Notes under the pieces: model-generated
Told to the model about the DNA's origin: nothing
The model's database searches: none
What the model saw: the letters and a program-made list of their open reading frames with translations, nothing else
In this document: positions 8,582-18,500 of the stretch, piece by piece
Layout: each line of letters opens with the position of its first letter
Position numbering within the stretch: the first letter of the stretch is position 1
Assembly (NCBI GenBank): GCA_000434735.1
Contig: FR881229.1
Location: forward strand, 11,597 to 75,596
DNA: 64,000 nt
DNA from: Bacteroides sp. CAG:530
GTDB lineage: Bacteria; Bacteroidota; Bacteroidia; Bacteroidales; Bacteroidaceae
Direction: 5' to 3'
Position numbers and translations under genes: made by a program

Positions 8582-9382
8582 ATGACTTGGTTTGAAGCAC
8601 TTATACTTGGATTGATTCAAGGTTTAACCGAATATTTGCCGGTAAGTAGTAGCGGACATTTAGCCATCGGATCGGCATTGTTCGGCATTGAGGGAGAAGA
8701 AAACTTGGCTTTTACTATCATAGTTCACGTAGCCACAGTACTCAGTACATTGGTTATCCTCTGGAAAGAGATAGAATGGATTTTCAAAGGTCTGTTTAAG
8801 TTCCAAATGAACGATGAGACTCGATACGTTATCAACATCATCGTATCTATGATTCCTATCGGCATTGTAGGAGTATTCTTTAAAGATAAGGTAGAAGCCA
8901 TCTTCGGTTCTGGCTTACTGGTTGTAGGCTGCTGCCTGTTGGTTACAGCTTTACTGTTGTCTTTTTCTTACTACTACAAACCTAGTCAGAAAGAGAAAAT
9001 CTCGCTGAAAGACGCTTTCATTATCGGATTGTCGCAGGCTTGCGCCGTTCTTCCCGGTCTTTCACGCTCGGGCACAACCATCGCTACCGGATTATTGCTG
9101 GGCAACAGCAAAGAGAAACTTGCACAGTTCTCATTCCTGATGGTAATACCTCCTATCTTGGGCGAAGCGTTGCTTGATGCCATCAAGATGATGAAAGGCG
9201 AAGACATTGCAGGCGACATCCCTGCCATATCACTGATTGTAGGCTTCCTTGCCGCCTTCGTTTCGGGCTGCGTAGCTTGTAAATGGATGATTAACATCGT
9301 GAAAAAAGGCAAGCTTATCTATTTTGCCATCTACTGCGCTATAGCCGGAGCCGTTACATTGGCTATCAGCTTACTGAATTAA
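8582..9382 (+). CDS. uppP: Undecaprenyl-diphosphatase UppP (BacA)
   Basis: A 266-residue polytopic membrane enzyme that removes a phosphate from undecaprenyl diphosphate to recycle the carrier lipid for peptidoglycan and O-antigen synthesis; extra copies give bacitracin resistance. Both signature segments are present: [17 protein letters not shown] (about 14-30), with the conserved Glu and Ser/His, and [19 protein letters not shown] (about 152-170), with the catalytic Ser-Arg motif SRSGTT. Length fits the family. It sits inside the ftsX-folK run, 22 bp before truB. Confidence 0.95.
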   Translation: MTWFEALILGLIQGLTEYLPVSSSGHLAIGSALFGIEGEENLAFTIIVHVATVLSTLVILWKEIEWIFKGLFKFQMNDETRYVINIIVSMIPIGIVGVFFKDKVEAIFGSGLLVVGCCLLVTALLLSFSYYYKPSQKEKISLKDAFIIGLSQACAVLPGLSRSGTTIATGLLLGNSKEKLAQFSFLMVIPPILGEALLDAIKMMKGEDIAGDIPAISLIVGFLAAFVSGCVACKWMINIVKKGKLIYFAIYCAIAGAVTLAISLLN

Positions 9383-9404
9383 TACACAGAAGAAAGCATA
9401 TTAA

Positions 9405-10115
9405 ATGAATTTTAAAGAAGGAGAAGTTTTGTACTTCGACAAGCCCTTACGATGGACATCGTTTGCTCTTGTCAATAAAATAAGATACCACATCAGCCGA
9501 AAGCTGAAAGTGAAGAAGATAAAAGTGGGACATGCCGGAACACTCGACCCGCTGGCAACCGGAGTGATGATAATCTGTACCGGAAAAGCCACCAAAAGAA
9601 TTGAGGAATTCCAGTACCACACAAAAGAGTATATCGCAACTATACAACTAGGAGCGACAACTCCGTCGTACGACCTTGAAAAGGAGATAGACGCTACATA
9701 TCCTACAGAGCACATTACACGTGAGATGGTAGAAGAAACACTGAAAACGTTTATTGGTACCATCGAACAGATACCGCCAGCCTTCTCGGCATGCAAGGTG
9801 GACGGAAAGCGAGCATACGAAATGGCACGCAGCGGCGACGAAGTGACGCTGAAGCCAAAGACATTGGTCATAGACGAAATAGAATTACTTGAGTGCGACC
9901 TTACTAAGATGGAGATAAAAATCAGAGTGGTATGCAGCAAAGGCACCTATATTCGCGCCTTGGCACGCGACATCGGCGAAGCCTTGAATAGCGGAGCGCA
10001 TCTTACCGGCCTCATCCGTACACGGGTAGGCGAAATAAAACTGGAAGACTGCATGAAAGTAGACGATTTCGAGTCGTGGCTCGAACAACAGGAAATTGAA
10101 ATAACAAACGAATAA
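9405..10115 (+). CDS. truB: tRNA pseudouridine(55) synthase TruB
   Basis: A 236-residue enzyme that makes pseudouridine 55 in the T-loop of tRNAs. The catalytic aspartate is D48 in GHAGTLDPLATGV, followed by the TruB motif CTGKATKRIEEFQ. The segment PPAFSACKVDGKRAYEMAR and the RVVCSKGTYIRALARDIG strand near 170 are also typical. It is shorter than the roughly 300-residue enterobacterial protein because the C-terminal PUA-like extension is reduced, as in other Bacteroidetes. Part of the ftsX-folK run, with 17 bp to queA. Confidence 0.95.
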   Translation: MNFKEGEVLYFDKPLRWTSFALVNKIRYHISRKLKVKKIKVGHAGTLDPLATGVMIICTGKATKRIEEFQYHTKEYIATIQLGATTPSYDLEKEIDATYPTEHITREMVEETLKTFIGTIEQIPPAFSACKVDGKRAYEMARSGDEVTLKPKTLVIDEIELLECDLTKMEIKIRVVCSKGTYIRALARDIGEALNSGAHLTGLIRTRVGEIKLEDCMKVDDFESWLEQQEIEITNE

Positions 10116-10132
10116 GATAAAGGATAAATAAC

Positions 10133-11188
10133 ATGAAACTGTCACAATTCAAATTCAAATTGCCGGAAGAAAAAATCGCTTTGTACCCGGCAAAGTATAG
10201 AGATGAATCACGCTTGATGGTGCTTCACAAAGCTACCGGACAGATAGAACACGTGATGTTTAAAGACATTTTGAACTACTTCGACGACAAGGACATATTT
10301 ATCTTTAACGATACAAAAGTATTTCCGGCCCGTCTGTATGGTAACAAGGAAAAGACTGGTGCTCGCATCGAAGTATTCCTCCTGCGCGAACTTAACGAAG
10401 AGCTTCGCTTGTGGGATGTATTGGTAGACCCTGCACGTAAAATACGTATCGGTAACAAACTCTATTTCGGCGACGACGACTCGATGGTAGCCGAAGTTAT
10501 AGACAACACTACTTCGCGCGGACGTACGCTGCGATTCCTTTACGACGGTCCGCACGATGAGTTCAAGAAAGCGCTCTATGCGCTTGGCGAACCTCCATTG
10601 CCACCGTTCATCCACCGTGCTGCCGAGCCTATCGACGTAGAACGCTTCCAGACTATCTACGCAAAGAACGAAGGAGCGGTAACTGTGCCGGCTGCCGGAT
10701 TGCACTTCAGCCGTGAATTGATGAAGCGTATGGAAATTAAAGGCGTTGACTTCTCTTTCATTACTATGCACTGTGGTTTGGGCGGATTCAGAGATATCGA
10801 TGTAGAAGATCTTACCAAGCATAAAATGGACTCTGAACAGATGTTCGTAACTGCCGAGGCTTGCGAAAAGGTAAACAAGGCTAAGGCCGAAGGCCACAAG
10901 GTATGTGCGGTAGGCACCAGCGTAATGCGTGCTATAGAAACTGCGGTAGGAGCCGACGGCAACCTGAAAGAATTCGAAGGATGGACTAACAAGTTTATCT
11001 TCCCTCCATACGAATTCTCTTTGCCCGATGCCATGATAAGCAATTTCCACATGCCACTGTCTACCATGCTGATGCTGGTATGTTCATACGGAGGATATGA
11101 GTTCGTTATGGACGCTTATCAGACTGCACTGAAAGAAGATTATCGTTTCGGTACTTATGGCGATGCCATGCTGATACTCGAAAAATAA
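10133..11188 (+). CDS. queA: S-adenosylmethionine:tRNA ribosyltransferase-isomerase QueA
   Basis: A 351-residue enzyme that transfers the ribosyl part of SAM to 7-aminomethyl-7-deazaguanine in tRNA, giving epoxyqueuosine at position 34. Recognised by family segments: [15 protein letters not shown] at the N-terminus, [16 protein letters not shown] (about 55-70), [14 protein letters not shown] (about 180-193), [12 protein letters not shown] (about 261-272) and the C-terminal [17 protein letters not shown]. No other queuosine genes lie in the window. folK starts 18 bp downstream, so the two are very likely co-transcribed. Confidence 0.96.
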   Translation: MKLSQFKFKLPEEKIALYPAKYRDESRLMVLHKATGQIEHVMFKDILNYFDDKDIFIFNDTKVFPARLYGNKEKTGARIEVFLLRELNEELRLWDVLVDPARKIRIGNKLYFGDDDSMVAEVIDNTTSRGRTLRFLYDGPHDEFKKALYALGEPPLPPFIHRAAEPIDVERFQTIYAKNEGAVTVPAAGLHFSRELMKRMEIKGVDFSFITMHCGLGGFRDIDVEDLTKHKMDSEQMFVTAEACEKVNKAKAEGHKVCAVGTSVMRAIETAVGADGNLKEFEGWTNKFIFPPYEFSLPDAMISNFHMPLSTMLMLVCSYGGYEFVMDAYQTALKEDYRFGTYGDAMLILEK

Positions 11189-11206
11189 GACTTGAAAACA
11201 CTATAT

Positions 11207-11704
11207 ATGTCTAAAGTCTATTTAGGTTTAGGAACTAATTTAGGCAACAAGGAAGAGAATCTCCATGCTGCCGTGCAATTGATAGAAAAGCAGATAGGGA
11301 AGGTAATTTCCCTATCTGCTTTTTATGCTACTGCCCCGTGGGGGTTCCACTCTGATAATACGTTTCTTAATGCAGCCGCATGTGTAGAGACTTCTCTCTC
11401 TCCTATGGAAGTCCTGACATCTACGCAGCAGATAGAGCGCGATATGGGACGAACAAAGAAATCGGCTGGAGGTGTTTACTCAGACCGCCTCATCGATATC
11501 GATATTCTGCTATACGATGATTTGTGCATGTCGCTTCCTAATCTGGTAGTTCCGCATCCGCTGATGCACCAACGCGATTTTGTAATGCGTCCGCTGGCAG
11601 AAATCGCTCCCGATTTAATGCACCCTACTCTGCACAAGACTATTAAAGAATTAGCTGCATCGTTAGGATTGCAGTCTTTTACAATGAAAAAACACAAGTT
11701 ATAG
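11207..11704 (+). CDS. folK: 2-amino-4-hydroxy-6-hydroxymethyldihydropteridine diphosphokinase FolK
   Basis: A 165-residue cytosolic enzyme of folate synthesis that pyrophosphorylates hydroxymethyl-dihydropterin. Family marks are LGLGTNLGNKEENL at the N-terminus, TAPWGFHSDNTFLNAA (about 43-58) and the HPPK signature DRLIDIDILLYDD (about 91-103). The start is the ATG at 11207; a TTG 15 bp upstream would add five residues without family support. The coding sequence contains a perfect 16-bp terminator-like stem at 11286-11323 (listed separately), which could limit full-length folK mRNA. Last gene of the ftsX-folK run. Confidence 0.94.
   Translation: MSKVYLGLGTNLGNKEENLHAAVQLIEKQIGKVISLSAFYATAPWGFHSDNTFLNAAACVETSLSPMEVLTSTQQIERDMGRTKKSAGGVYSDRLIDIDILLYDDLCMSLPNLVVPHPLMHQRDFVMRPLAEIAPDLMHPTLHKTIKELAASLGLQSFTMKKHKL
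11286..11325 (+). terminator. Terminator-like perfect hairpin inside folK
   Basis: AAAAGCAGATAGGGAA (11286-11301) is followed by a 6-nt loop GGTAAT, its exact reverse complement (11308-11323) and a T-run. It has every sign of an intrinsic terminator but lies about 80 bp inside the reading frame. Whether it stops RNA polymerase when ribosomes are translating is unknown. Confidence 0.5.
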
Positions 11705-11716
11705 AAAACTATTAAC

Positions 11717-11818
11717 AAAGTCGTCTTACTTCGAACGATACGCACGTTCACATCGGTCGATACGAACGCTCACACCGACCGATACGAACCCTCACATCGG
11801 TCGAAGTAAGACAACTTT
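11717..11818. repeat. Self-complementary 22-bp array element, copy 1
   Basis: The element is bounded by an 18-bp inverted repeat with one mismatch: AAAGTCGTCTTACTTCGA at the left and the complement of AAAGTTGTCTTACTTCGA at the right. Inside are three contiguous 22-bp units (starting about 11731, 11753 and 11775) plus the terminal half unit. Each unit is TCGRYCGA joined to TRYGARCGYKCRYA with small changes. It lies between the 3' ends of folK and the SusD gene at 11901, in front of a separate ordinary terminator. Confidence 0.9.
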
Positions 11819-11827
11819 AATGCAATG

Positions 11828-11859
11828 AAGCCCGGACATCGCAAAGACATCCGGGCTTT
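11828..11859. terminator. Bidirectional terminator hairpin
   Basis: AAGCCCGGA and its partner in TCCGGGCTT form a GC-rich stem with a short loop (around 11838-11848) between the convergent ends of folK and the SusD gene at 11901. Confidence 0.65.
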
Positions 11860-11900
11860 AGTTGTTATAATAATACCTTTCCGGTATTATTCAATCTTCA

Positions 11901-13778
11901 TCATTTTTTCTTATCCCACCAGATTCTACCTTCGGTCTTGTCATAACCGCTACCGTAATCAGCGTCCTCACACAAAGCCTTCACAGCTTCGGTGTAGTTC
12001 TGCATGTTTTCGGTATTAGGAGTAGACAACGAGTTACGACGAGGAATAACCAAGTCCGATCCGGCGTTCTTGATTTCCTCCAAGAAAGCGATACCACCTT
12101 CCGGATTAGGCTGCGCTTTGAATGCCGGCAAACCTGTACGTTTCCAAGTAGCCCACATTTCTTCAGGCTGCATATAGAGGTTAATCCACTGCTGAGAAAT
12201 AATCTTCTCAAGCGTAGCAGTCTGGAATTCCGGACGAGCCAAATAAGTTTCTATCTTAGCCTCTGTAATAGGATTATAGTTAGGAGCAGTTTCTGCCACC
12301 TGAGCTACTACATACATGTTTGTAGCCCATGTCATATATTGCTCTAACGAAGCCTTTATACCTTCACGATACCATGCCGTAGCATTCTTGCCTGCTACAG
12401 AAGCGCCTTTCTTGATTGCGATTTCGGCCAACATGAAGCAAGTTTCCGGATATGTCAATATCGGAGTAAAGCAGTCAATCTTATCTTGATTTACTTCATA
12501 ATCTACAGATTCAATGGCACGTGCCGGCATATTGCTGTTACCGTTACTACCGCCGTTCTTTACGAAATAACGGCTCTCTACCTGTGAGTTTGCACGAACT
12601 TCAACATTAGCTTCTGTGTTATCTTCCTTATGATATTGGAATGTAAGGTATGCATCGTCAGAATATTTACTTGACGCACTGTCTGGATTTGCCGACATAC
12701 CTACATAACGTTCTGCAAACTTCTTAAAGTCGGCAGCGTCTTTCCAATTAGGATATTCCTTCGCGAACTTGGCAAATTCAGTGTCGTTTGTAGTATTGTT
12801 GTTTCCATCACCAAATCCGTTACGACGAACCAAAACCGGCAGACGCGGGTCATCATAAGCCTTCAAATAGTTCACGAATGCGCGAGATGCACAGTAACCG
12901 CTTGTAATGCTCTGTATATCATCCACATTGTTATTATAATCATTAGGATGATAATAGATGCACGATTCTTCATTGTTGCTGATAATGTTATCGGCAGAAG
13001 TAAGAACTTCGTTGATTACACTGTTATAGAAATCAGCGTCGGCCAATTCAAGACGTTGAGCCATCTTTACACGCAAAGTATTACCGAACTTAATCCATTT
13101 GGCTACATCACCTTCATAGAAGAAGTCGTTATTACCAAGCGCATACTGATTATCGTCGGATGCTTTCAGTGCTTCTACAGCTGCTTTTACCTCTGCGTCT
13201 ATCTTCTTATACATCGGTGTTCCGTCTATAGACTTCTGATACAAGTCGTATCTCGGAGTATGTATTCCTTCAGACTGTGCCTTGAAAGCTTCAGTAAGTG
13301 GAGCGGCACCATAAGTATCGAGCACAAGCCACTGTTCATAGTTCAGCAAGATTTTAGCGATAGAAGCTACGTCTCTATAACGTTCTGGCTCTCTCTGCAA
13401 TGGAATAACATTGTTTATCAGATAATTCAATCGCAATCCAAAGCCTCCGTAGCCATCTCCATTGGTTGAATAATAGAATGAGTATGTGTAAATGCCCGGC
13501 TCCGTACGAGTTGTTTTAGACGGAGTGATGTAATATCCGTCGCTCGGTCCGCCCGATGACACCAAATACTGCATATAAACCATAGTGCCACTATACTTAG
13601 CGGTAAGATGCGAACGGCTGCAATTGTTAAAGTTCTGAGTTGCACCGGTAAATGCACTACGAGGATCTACGCTACCCAATGATTCCGGATTGGTATTCAG
13701 CTCCTGGAAATTATCCAAGCAGCCGGTAAGCATGAACATTGAACAAAGTCCTGCGAATAAGTATTTATATTTCTTCAT
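11901..13778 (-). CDS. SusD/RagB-like nutrient-binding outer-membrane lipoprotein
   Basis: A 625-residue surface lipoprotein that should form the lid of the TonB-dependent transporter encoded directly upstream. The signal peptide ends in a lipobox (MFMLTGC, Cys near 19), followed by LDNFQELNTNPES, typical of the SusD-like_2 group rather than the starch-type SusD. It is longer than a typical SusD (about 500-550). The ATG at 13778 is used; the longer reading needs a TTG. The gap to the SusC stop (13791) is 12 bp, so they share one mRNA. No glycosidase, peptidase or sensor is encoded beside the pair, so the substrate is open; many such pairs handle peptides or glycans. Confidence 0.88.
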   Translation of the reverse strand: MKKYKYLFAGLCSMFMLTGCLDNFQELNTNPESLGSVDPRSAFTGATQNFNNCSRSHLTAKYSGTMVYMQYLVSSGGPSDGYYITPSKTTRTEPGIYTYSFYYSTNGDGYGGFGLRLNYLINNVIPLQREPERYRDVASIAKILLNYEQWLVLDTYGAAPLTEAFKAQSEGIHTPRYDLYQKSIDGTPMYKKIDAEVKAAVEALKASDDNQYALGNNDFFYEGDVAKWIKFGNTLRVKMAQRLELADADFYNSVINEVLTSADNIISNNEESCIYYHPNDYNNNVDDIQSITSGYCASRAFVNYLKAYDDPRLPVLVRRNGFGDGNNNTTNDTEFAKFAKEYPNWKDAADFKKFAERYVGMSANPDSASSKYSDDAYLTFQYHKEDNTEANVEVRANSQVESRYFVKNGGSNGNSNMPARAIESVDYEVNQDKIDCFTPILTYPETCFMLAEIAIKKGASVAGKNATAWYREGIKASLEQYMTWATNMYVVAQVAETAPNYNPITEAKIETYLARPEFQTATLEKIISQQWINLYMQPEEMWATWKRTGLPAFKAQPNPEGGIAFLEEIKNAGSDLVIPRRNSLSTPNTENMQNYTEAVKALCEDADYGSGYDKTEGRIWWDKKK

Positions 13779-13790
13779 AATAGTCAAAGT

Positions 13791-16700
13791 TTAGAATCTA
13801 ACAGTCAAATTGAAAGCGAATGTACGATAGAAAGGTACACCACCGATATCCATAGGCTGCAACGGGTTATTGCTTGAGATAGAAGCAGGATTCAATCCAT
13901 CAGTCAACTTGTTGATGATATAGCAGATATTACGTGCAGTAAAGCCCAAACGCAAGTAGTTTGCACCGAACTTATGACAGAACTTTTCTGGTAAACGATA
14001 ACCTAATGTGATTTCACGCAAGCAGAACCAAGTATTATCCTGAATAGATTCCGGGAAAGCAGGAGCCCCCCAACCGTAGTTCCAAGCATACCATGAACCT
14101 GTCATTACAGGTATGATATTCTTCTGTGCGATAGCGTCGGCATATGTCATACCGCCTACATCTACCAAATCGCCTGCAGTACCGTCAGAATTCATGACCG
14201 GAGCTTTTGCTCCATCAACAAATACAGCATCGAGCATCAAACCATCGTATACGGTCTCACCTTTATAATTGATACGCTTAATACCGCCATATTCTTCGGC
14301 ACGGCCCTGAAGGGTAGATTTCAATGAACCTGTAGGAATTGCGTATTTCCACATGTTAGAGAAATAGTTTCCACCAAAGCGTCCATCACCTTGTATATAA
14401 AGGTCGAAGTCTTTCCAAGAAAGAGAGGTATTCAAGCTCAATGTGAAATCGGGCTCTACCTTACCTAATATCTGACGTTCTGTTACTCCCTGATCATACA
14501 ATGTTACCGCTTGATACATTGCTACAGCATTGGGGCTACCATACATAGTAGAATAATCAATCAACATCTTTCCGTTACGCGGGTCACCGCTTTCGCCCTG
14601 GAATGTCGCGATTGGTGAGTTGTATGATGAATTCAGATAAGATGTCAGTACACCGAACTTGCCGCCTTCGTATGCCCAGATTTCAGGAGCGCCATCGTAG
14701 CCGCCCATCAACTGCCATTCTTTTACATTGTCATTGATTTCTTTAACCTTACCGCGGTTAACTGTCAAGTTACCACCGATAGTCCAACGCCAGTCTTTAG
14801 TGCGGATAGGAGTTCCTTCTACCTGAAGTTCAATACCTTGGTTCTGAATATTACCGGCATTAATCATCTGAGAGCTTGCGCCTGATTCTTGTACGGCTCC
14901 TACACTCATAATCTGATTGTAAGTGTTGGTCTTATAATAAGCGAAGTCAAAGTTCAAACGTTCGTCGAAGAAACGCAAGTCGGCACCTAACTCGATAGAC
15001 TGCTGGATTTCCGGTTTTAAGTCGTTGTTAAACAGTTTACCCAAGTTCGGATTGGCTGCCAATACAGTATTGCGGTCGGGGGTATAAATAGAGCTCTGAC
15101 TGAATACGCCGAAACCGTTGCTGGTAGCGTATGCGCTGGTACCCATACCTACACGGGCAATAGAAGCACGCAACTTACCGAATGAGAACCATTCCGGAAG
15201 TTTCTTACGGAATGTATCGGTGAATACCCAAGAAGCATTAGCCGACGGATAGAATACGGTATAGTTATTCTGACCGGTAGTGATATACTTAGGATAAGTA
15301 AGAGTAGACAACCAATCGTTACGTCCCGTCAATTCCAAGAATACCTGATCTCTCCAAGACAAGTTAATGATACCTGAAAGACCGAAAGTCTGCTCATTGC
15401 GCGGAGTATAAGTGTAACTAGGTTCAATCTTGTTCTTAGAGTTAGAGAAAGAGAATTCACCCGGAGTTACCAAACCACCGTTGGTAGACTTGCTCCAAGA
15501 ATTGCTTTTAGTGTTTCCATAAACTTCGGCAGCAACAATAGCCGAAACGGTGAATTCTTCTTTTCCGATATTAAACTTATTGTCGGTAGACTGCAACATA
15601 CCTAATACGTTATAGCTTCCCGATGTGCTACCGCTACGACCATAAGCACCTGAGCCAGAAGGACCATAGTTTTCGCCTGTACCGTAGTCTTTATTCATCG
15701 AGTCAATGCCATAATAGTTGTAGTTGGCTTTTACGCTTGCGCCCAACCACGGAGCTATTTTGGCACGCAATGTCAAGTCGGCCAACATAGACTGCTCACT
15801 ACGTTCGCGTACGCGAGTGTCGCGGTTATGCAAATAAGAACGTAAAGTTCCCCACGGGCTTGTTGTCTCTACAGCTTGTGTTTCGGGGTCACGATACTGA
15901 TCGATATAAGAAGCTACGTCCATATTTCGCGGCAAGTAATAAGCGGTAATCATACCTACGTTATTACTCCAGTCCCAACCACCTTGGCTACCTCCGTTCA
16001 AGGCTTTAGAGAATGCGTATTTCACACCCATTTCTACAGAGAATATTTTATTCAACTCGGTAGTACCCTTGAAAGAGATGTTGTGACGATTGAATTCATT
16101 GCGTTTAAATACACCGTTATTAGTAGTATAACCATACGACAAACGGAAAGAAGATTTTTCACCGCCACCGCTGATGGCAACGTTGGTAGTACTGTTCAAA
16201 CCTGTCTGATAGAACTCTTTCCAGTTATCCGGATGAGCAACGAATGCGGTAGATTCTCCATTAGGCATATACTGATTAATGGTACGTCCATCCATTCTAG
16301 GTCCCCAGCTTTGAGATGTTTTTTGCAAAGTACCATCGGGCAAAAAATCACCTTGGTATCCATTGTATGTAGCACCGGCACCAAATTCATTCTGCAATTC
16401 TACTGGAGACTTATATACATTTGTCCATTCCACAGTTTGGTTAACTTCTATACCCAATCCTTGCTTTCCGTACTTACCACCCTTAGATACGATTACAATA
16501 GCACCGTTGGCACCACGCGAACCGTAAAGAGCTGTAGCGGCAGCACCTTTCAAAACAGTAACACTCTCATAATCGGCAGAGTTCAAGTTCTTCAGCTGAG
16601 AACCCCAGTCGGTACCCGACAAGTTTCCGGTCAGCGGTTCCTGAATAATCATACCGTCGACAACGAAAATCGGAGAGTTGTTTTTATCAATAGACTTTGC

Positions 16701-17255
16701 ACCACGAATTGTGATAGAAGAAGAAGAAGTAACACCCGACGCACCACCTACGTTAATCTGCACACCTGCAACTTTTCCTTGGAGGGCATTTACCGGGTTT
16801 ACCGAGTTAGTACGTTCAATTTCTGTAGGGCTTACACGTGTAGTAGCATAACCCACAGATTTAGCTTGCTTAGGCAATCCCAACGCAGTAACGGTAACTT
16901 CGCCAAGCATCTTACTATCGTCTTTCAAAGTTACCTTTAAAGGCTGTCCGTTCCATACTACTTCTTCTGTCTTATAGCCGACAAAAGAAATCTGAATGAT
17001 AGCTCCTTTCTTAACATTCTTCAAAATGAAATCGCCGTCTACTCCTGTAATGGTACCGTTAGTAGTACCCTTTACAACAACAGAAGCTCCGATAACAGTT
17101 TCGCCCGTAGCATCTTTAACGACACCCTTACAAGCAGAACCAACCTGCTGTGCGGCCTCAACCTCATTAGAGGGGGGGGTAGACACCGCATACATCATTC
17201 CACTACTCAGAGCAGAAATGACCAGCAGCCCTACTGATCTGAAATGTTTATTCAT
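13791..17255 (-). CDS. SusC/RagA-family TonB-dependent outer-membrane transporter
   Basis: An 1154-residue protein. Order of parts: signal peptide (about 1-23), a carboxypeptidase-D-like beta-sandwich (about 43-115, containing VVKGTTNGTITGVDGDF), the plug domain (about 130-240, with NPVNALQGKVAGVQI and ATALYGSRGANGAIVI) and a 22-strand beta-barrel ending in FNLTVRF with terminal phenylalanine. It imports an unknown nutrient with the SusD partner encoded 12 bp downstream. There is no STN domain, so it probably does not signal to an anti-sigma factor, although it is divergent from the sigma gene at 17918. A run of eight C residues (plus-strand G8 at 17172-17179) sits near codon 27. Large minor-strand ORFs inside it are shadows. 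Confidence 0.92.
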   Translation of the reverse strand: MNKHFRSVGLLVISALSSGMMYAVSTPPSNEVEAAQQVGSACKGVVKDATGETVIGASVVVKGTTNGTITGVDGDFILKNVKKGAIIQISFVGYKTEEVVWNGQPLKVTLKDDSKMLGEVTVTALGLPKQAKSVGYATTRVSPTEIERTNSVNPVNALQGKVAGVQINVGGASGVTSSSSITIRGAKSIDKNNSPIFVVDGMIIQEPLTGNLSGTDWGSQLKNLNSADYESVTVLKGAAATALYGSRGANGAIVIVSKGGKYGKQGLGIEVNQTVEWTNVYKSPVELQNEFGAGATYNGYQGDFLPDGTLQKTSQSWGPRMDGRTINQYMPNGESTAFVAHPDNWKEFYQTGLNSTTNVAISGGGEKSSFRLSYGYTTNNGVFKRNEFNRHNISFKGTTELNKIFSVEMGVKYAFSKALNGGSQGGWDWSNNVGMITAYYLPRNMDVASYIDQYRDPETQAVETTSPWGTLRSYLHNRDTRVRERSEQSMLADLTLRAKIAPWLGASVKANYNYYGIDSMNKDYGTGENYGPSGSGAYGRSGSTSGSYNVLGMLQSTDNKFNIGKEEFTVSAIVAAEVYGNTKSNSWSKSTNGGLVTPGEFSFSNSKNKIEPSYTYTPRNEQTFGLSGIINLSWRDQVFLELTGRNDWLSTLTYPKYITTGQNNYTVFYPSANASWVFTDTFRKKLPEWFSFGKLRASIARVGMGTSAYATSNGFGVFSQSSIYTPDRNTVLAANPNLGKLFNNDLKPEIQQSIELGADLRFFDERLNFDFAYYKTNTYNQIMSVGAVQESGASSQMINAGNIQNQGIELQVEGTPIRTKDWRWTIGGNLTVNRGKVKEINDNVKEWQLMGGYDGAPEIWAYEGGKFGVLTSYLNSSYNSPIATFQGESGDPRNGKMLIDYSTMYGSPNAVAMYQAVTLYDQGVTERQILGKVEPDFTLSLNTSLSWKDFDLYIQGDGRFGGNYFSNMWKYAIPTGSLKSTLQGRAEEYGGIKRINYKGETVYDGLMLDAVFVDGAKAPVMNSDGTAGDLVDVGGMTYADAIAQKNIIPVMTGSWYAWNYGWGAPAFPESIQDNTWFCLREITLGYRLPEKFCHKFGANYLRLGFTARNICYIINKLTDGLNPASISSNNPLQPMDIGGVPFYRTFAFNLTVRF

Positions 17256-17368
17256 AATTTCTCTCTTTTAAATTAACACTCATAACCCAGCATTTATGCA
17301 AGGTCTTTATTATATATCTTTTTATATTTCTTTGCGTTTCCCAAAATGCCGTTTCTCTAAATATAACG

Positions 17369-17399
17369 CAAACATATACAAAAAACAATTTAAAACAAA
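17369..17399 (-). promoter_or_regulatory. Promoter of the SusC/SusD pair
   Basis: On the minus strand TTTG (17396-17399) and TATGTTTG (17369-17376) are separated by 19 bp, an excellent match to the Bacteroides -33/-7 promoter. The 5' leader to the ATG at 17255 would be about 105 nt, long enough to hold regulation. Confidence 0.65.
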
Positions 17400-17917
17400 A
17401 GTTAATCGTTATTTTTTTTACCTTATAGACATATTTTTTAATAAAATCAGCAATCTGAACACTTTTCAGCACACTTCTGGAAGCTAATAGTATTTGTAAA
17501 AACAACACAGCAGTAATCTCTACTATAAAGTCGACAGAAGAAAAATTATCTTATCAATATCGGAATTATACACAATATCGCTTATAATATGATATTATAC
17601 AATTGATTAATATCAAGTATAAAATGATAAATTATCTGAATACAAATCCATTTTTCTTTAACGTTTTATAAATATGAATCAAAAAATAATGAGTAAAACA
17701 ATCATTCATTTTCTCATAGCAACAAGTCTCATAACACATCAATAACCGCTTTATTACGGTTGTTAAAATTAGATAAATACAACAATAGGTCATAGTCTTC
17801 ACGAAATCACTTTTTAGGACATCATCATCAACGAATACAAAAAGAGCCTTTAACGTGCACAGGGCTTTACCGTTTTTTTAATATATTCGCCCCCAATTAG
17901 AAAAAGGAGCGTAGCAA
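17400..17917. other. AT-rich divergent intergenic region
   Basis: No gene is supported here. The stretch is very AT-rich. At 17842-17879 an imperfect stem (AAGAGCCTT with AGGGCTTT) is followed by a run of seven T, about 40 bp before the sigma-factor start; it could be a terminator or attenuator of readthrough into the sigma gene. No TAnnTTTG box was found in front of the sigma gene. Confidence 0.4.
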
Positions 17918-18454
17918 GTGAAAAAGAGAGAAGAAGATATTTTAAGAAAAAATTTCGAGAATTTTTTCAGGGAAAACTACGCCCGCTTCTATTACTACGC
18001 CCTACGGTTTATTCCTGAAGAAGAGATTTGCAAAGACTTGGTAAGCGACACCTTTTCATTCATGTGGGAAAGGATAGAAAACATGCAAATGGATACTGCA
18101 TTGACTTATATGTATACCCATCTGCAGCGTCTTTGCATAGACTACCTTAGAAAGCAGGAAAGAACAGAAAACAATAAGCAGTCTTATCTATCCGAAGTAA
18201 GAAACTGGAACGGTGCGGAAGAGCGCGAAAAAGAAGAGCGCATAAAAACAATCATGAGGCTCATAGAGCAAATGCCACCGCAAACACGTTCTATAATGGA
18301 GCAATGTTATCTTGAAAAGAAAACCTATCGCGAAGTGGCCTTACTTACCGGATTAACCGAAAGCGGTGTGAGAAAACATATCATGAAAGGACTCAATACG
18401 ATACGCGAGTATTTTTCCGTCAATTATAAAAAAGGAGAAAAAAACAGTAACTAA
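17918..18454 (+). CDS. ECF sigma-70 family RNA polymerase sigma factor
   Basis: A 178-residue group IV sigma factor, the FecI-like type that pairs with FecR anti-sigma factors in Bacteroidetes. Region 2 covers about residues 10-85 (FFRENYARFYYYALRF and DLVSDTFSFMWE) and region 4 about 118-165, with the helix-turn-helix KTYREVALLTGLTESGVRKHI. The start is a GTG; a clear AAGGAG lies 9 bp before it at 17904-17909, a rare strong Shine-Dalgarno for this phylum. The anti-sigma gene follows after 46 bp. It should direct transcription of the receptor operon at 19761-28456. Confidence 0.9.
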   Translation: MKKREEDILRKNFENFFRENYARFYYYALRFIPEEEICKDLVSDTFSFMWERIENMQMDTALTYMYTHLQRLCIDYLRKQERTENNKQSYLSEVRNWNGAEEREKEERIKTIMRLIEQMPPQTRSIMEQCYLEKKTYREVALLTGLTESGVRKHIMKGLNTIREYFSVNYKKGEKNSN

Positions 18455-18500
18455 ATCGGGATTTTGAGCGTAGTAATATACAAGAACAAAACAGTCAACC

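Noticed and set aside
15876..16940. Plus-strand 354-codon open frame within the SusC gene
   Set aside because: It is antisense to an intact, clearly recognised TonB-dependent transporter and has no protein-like composition (Thr/Ser/Arg-rich shadow).
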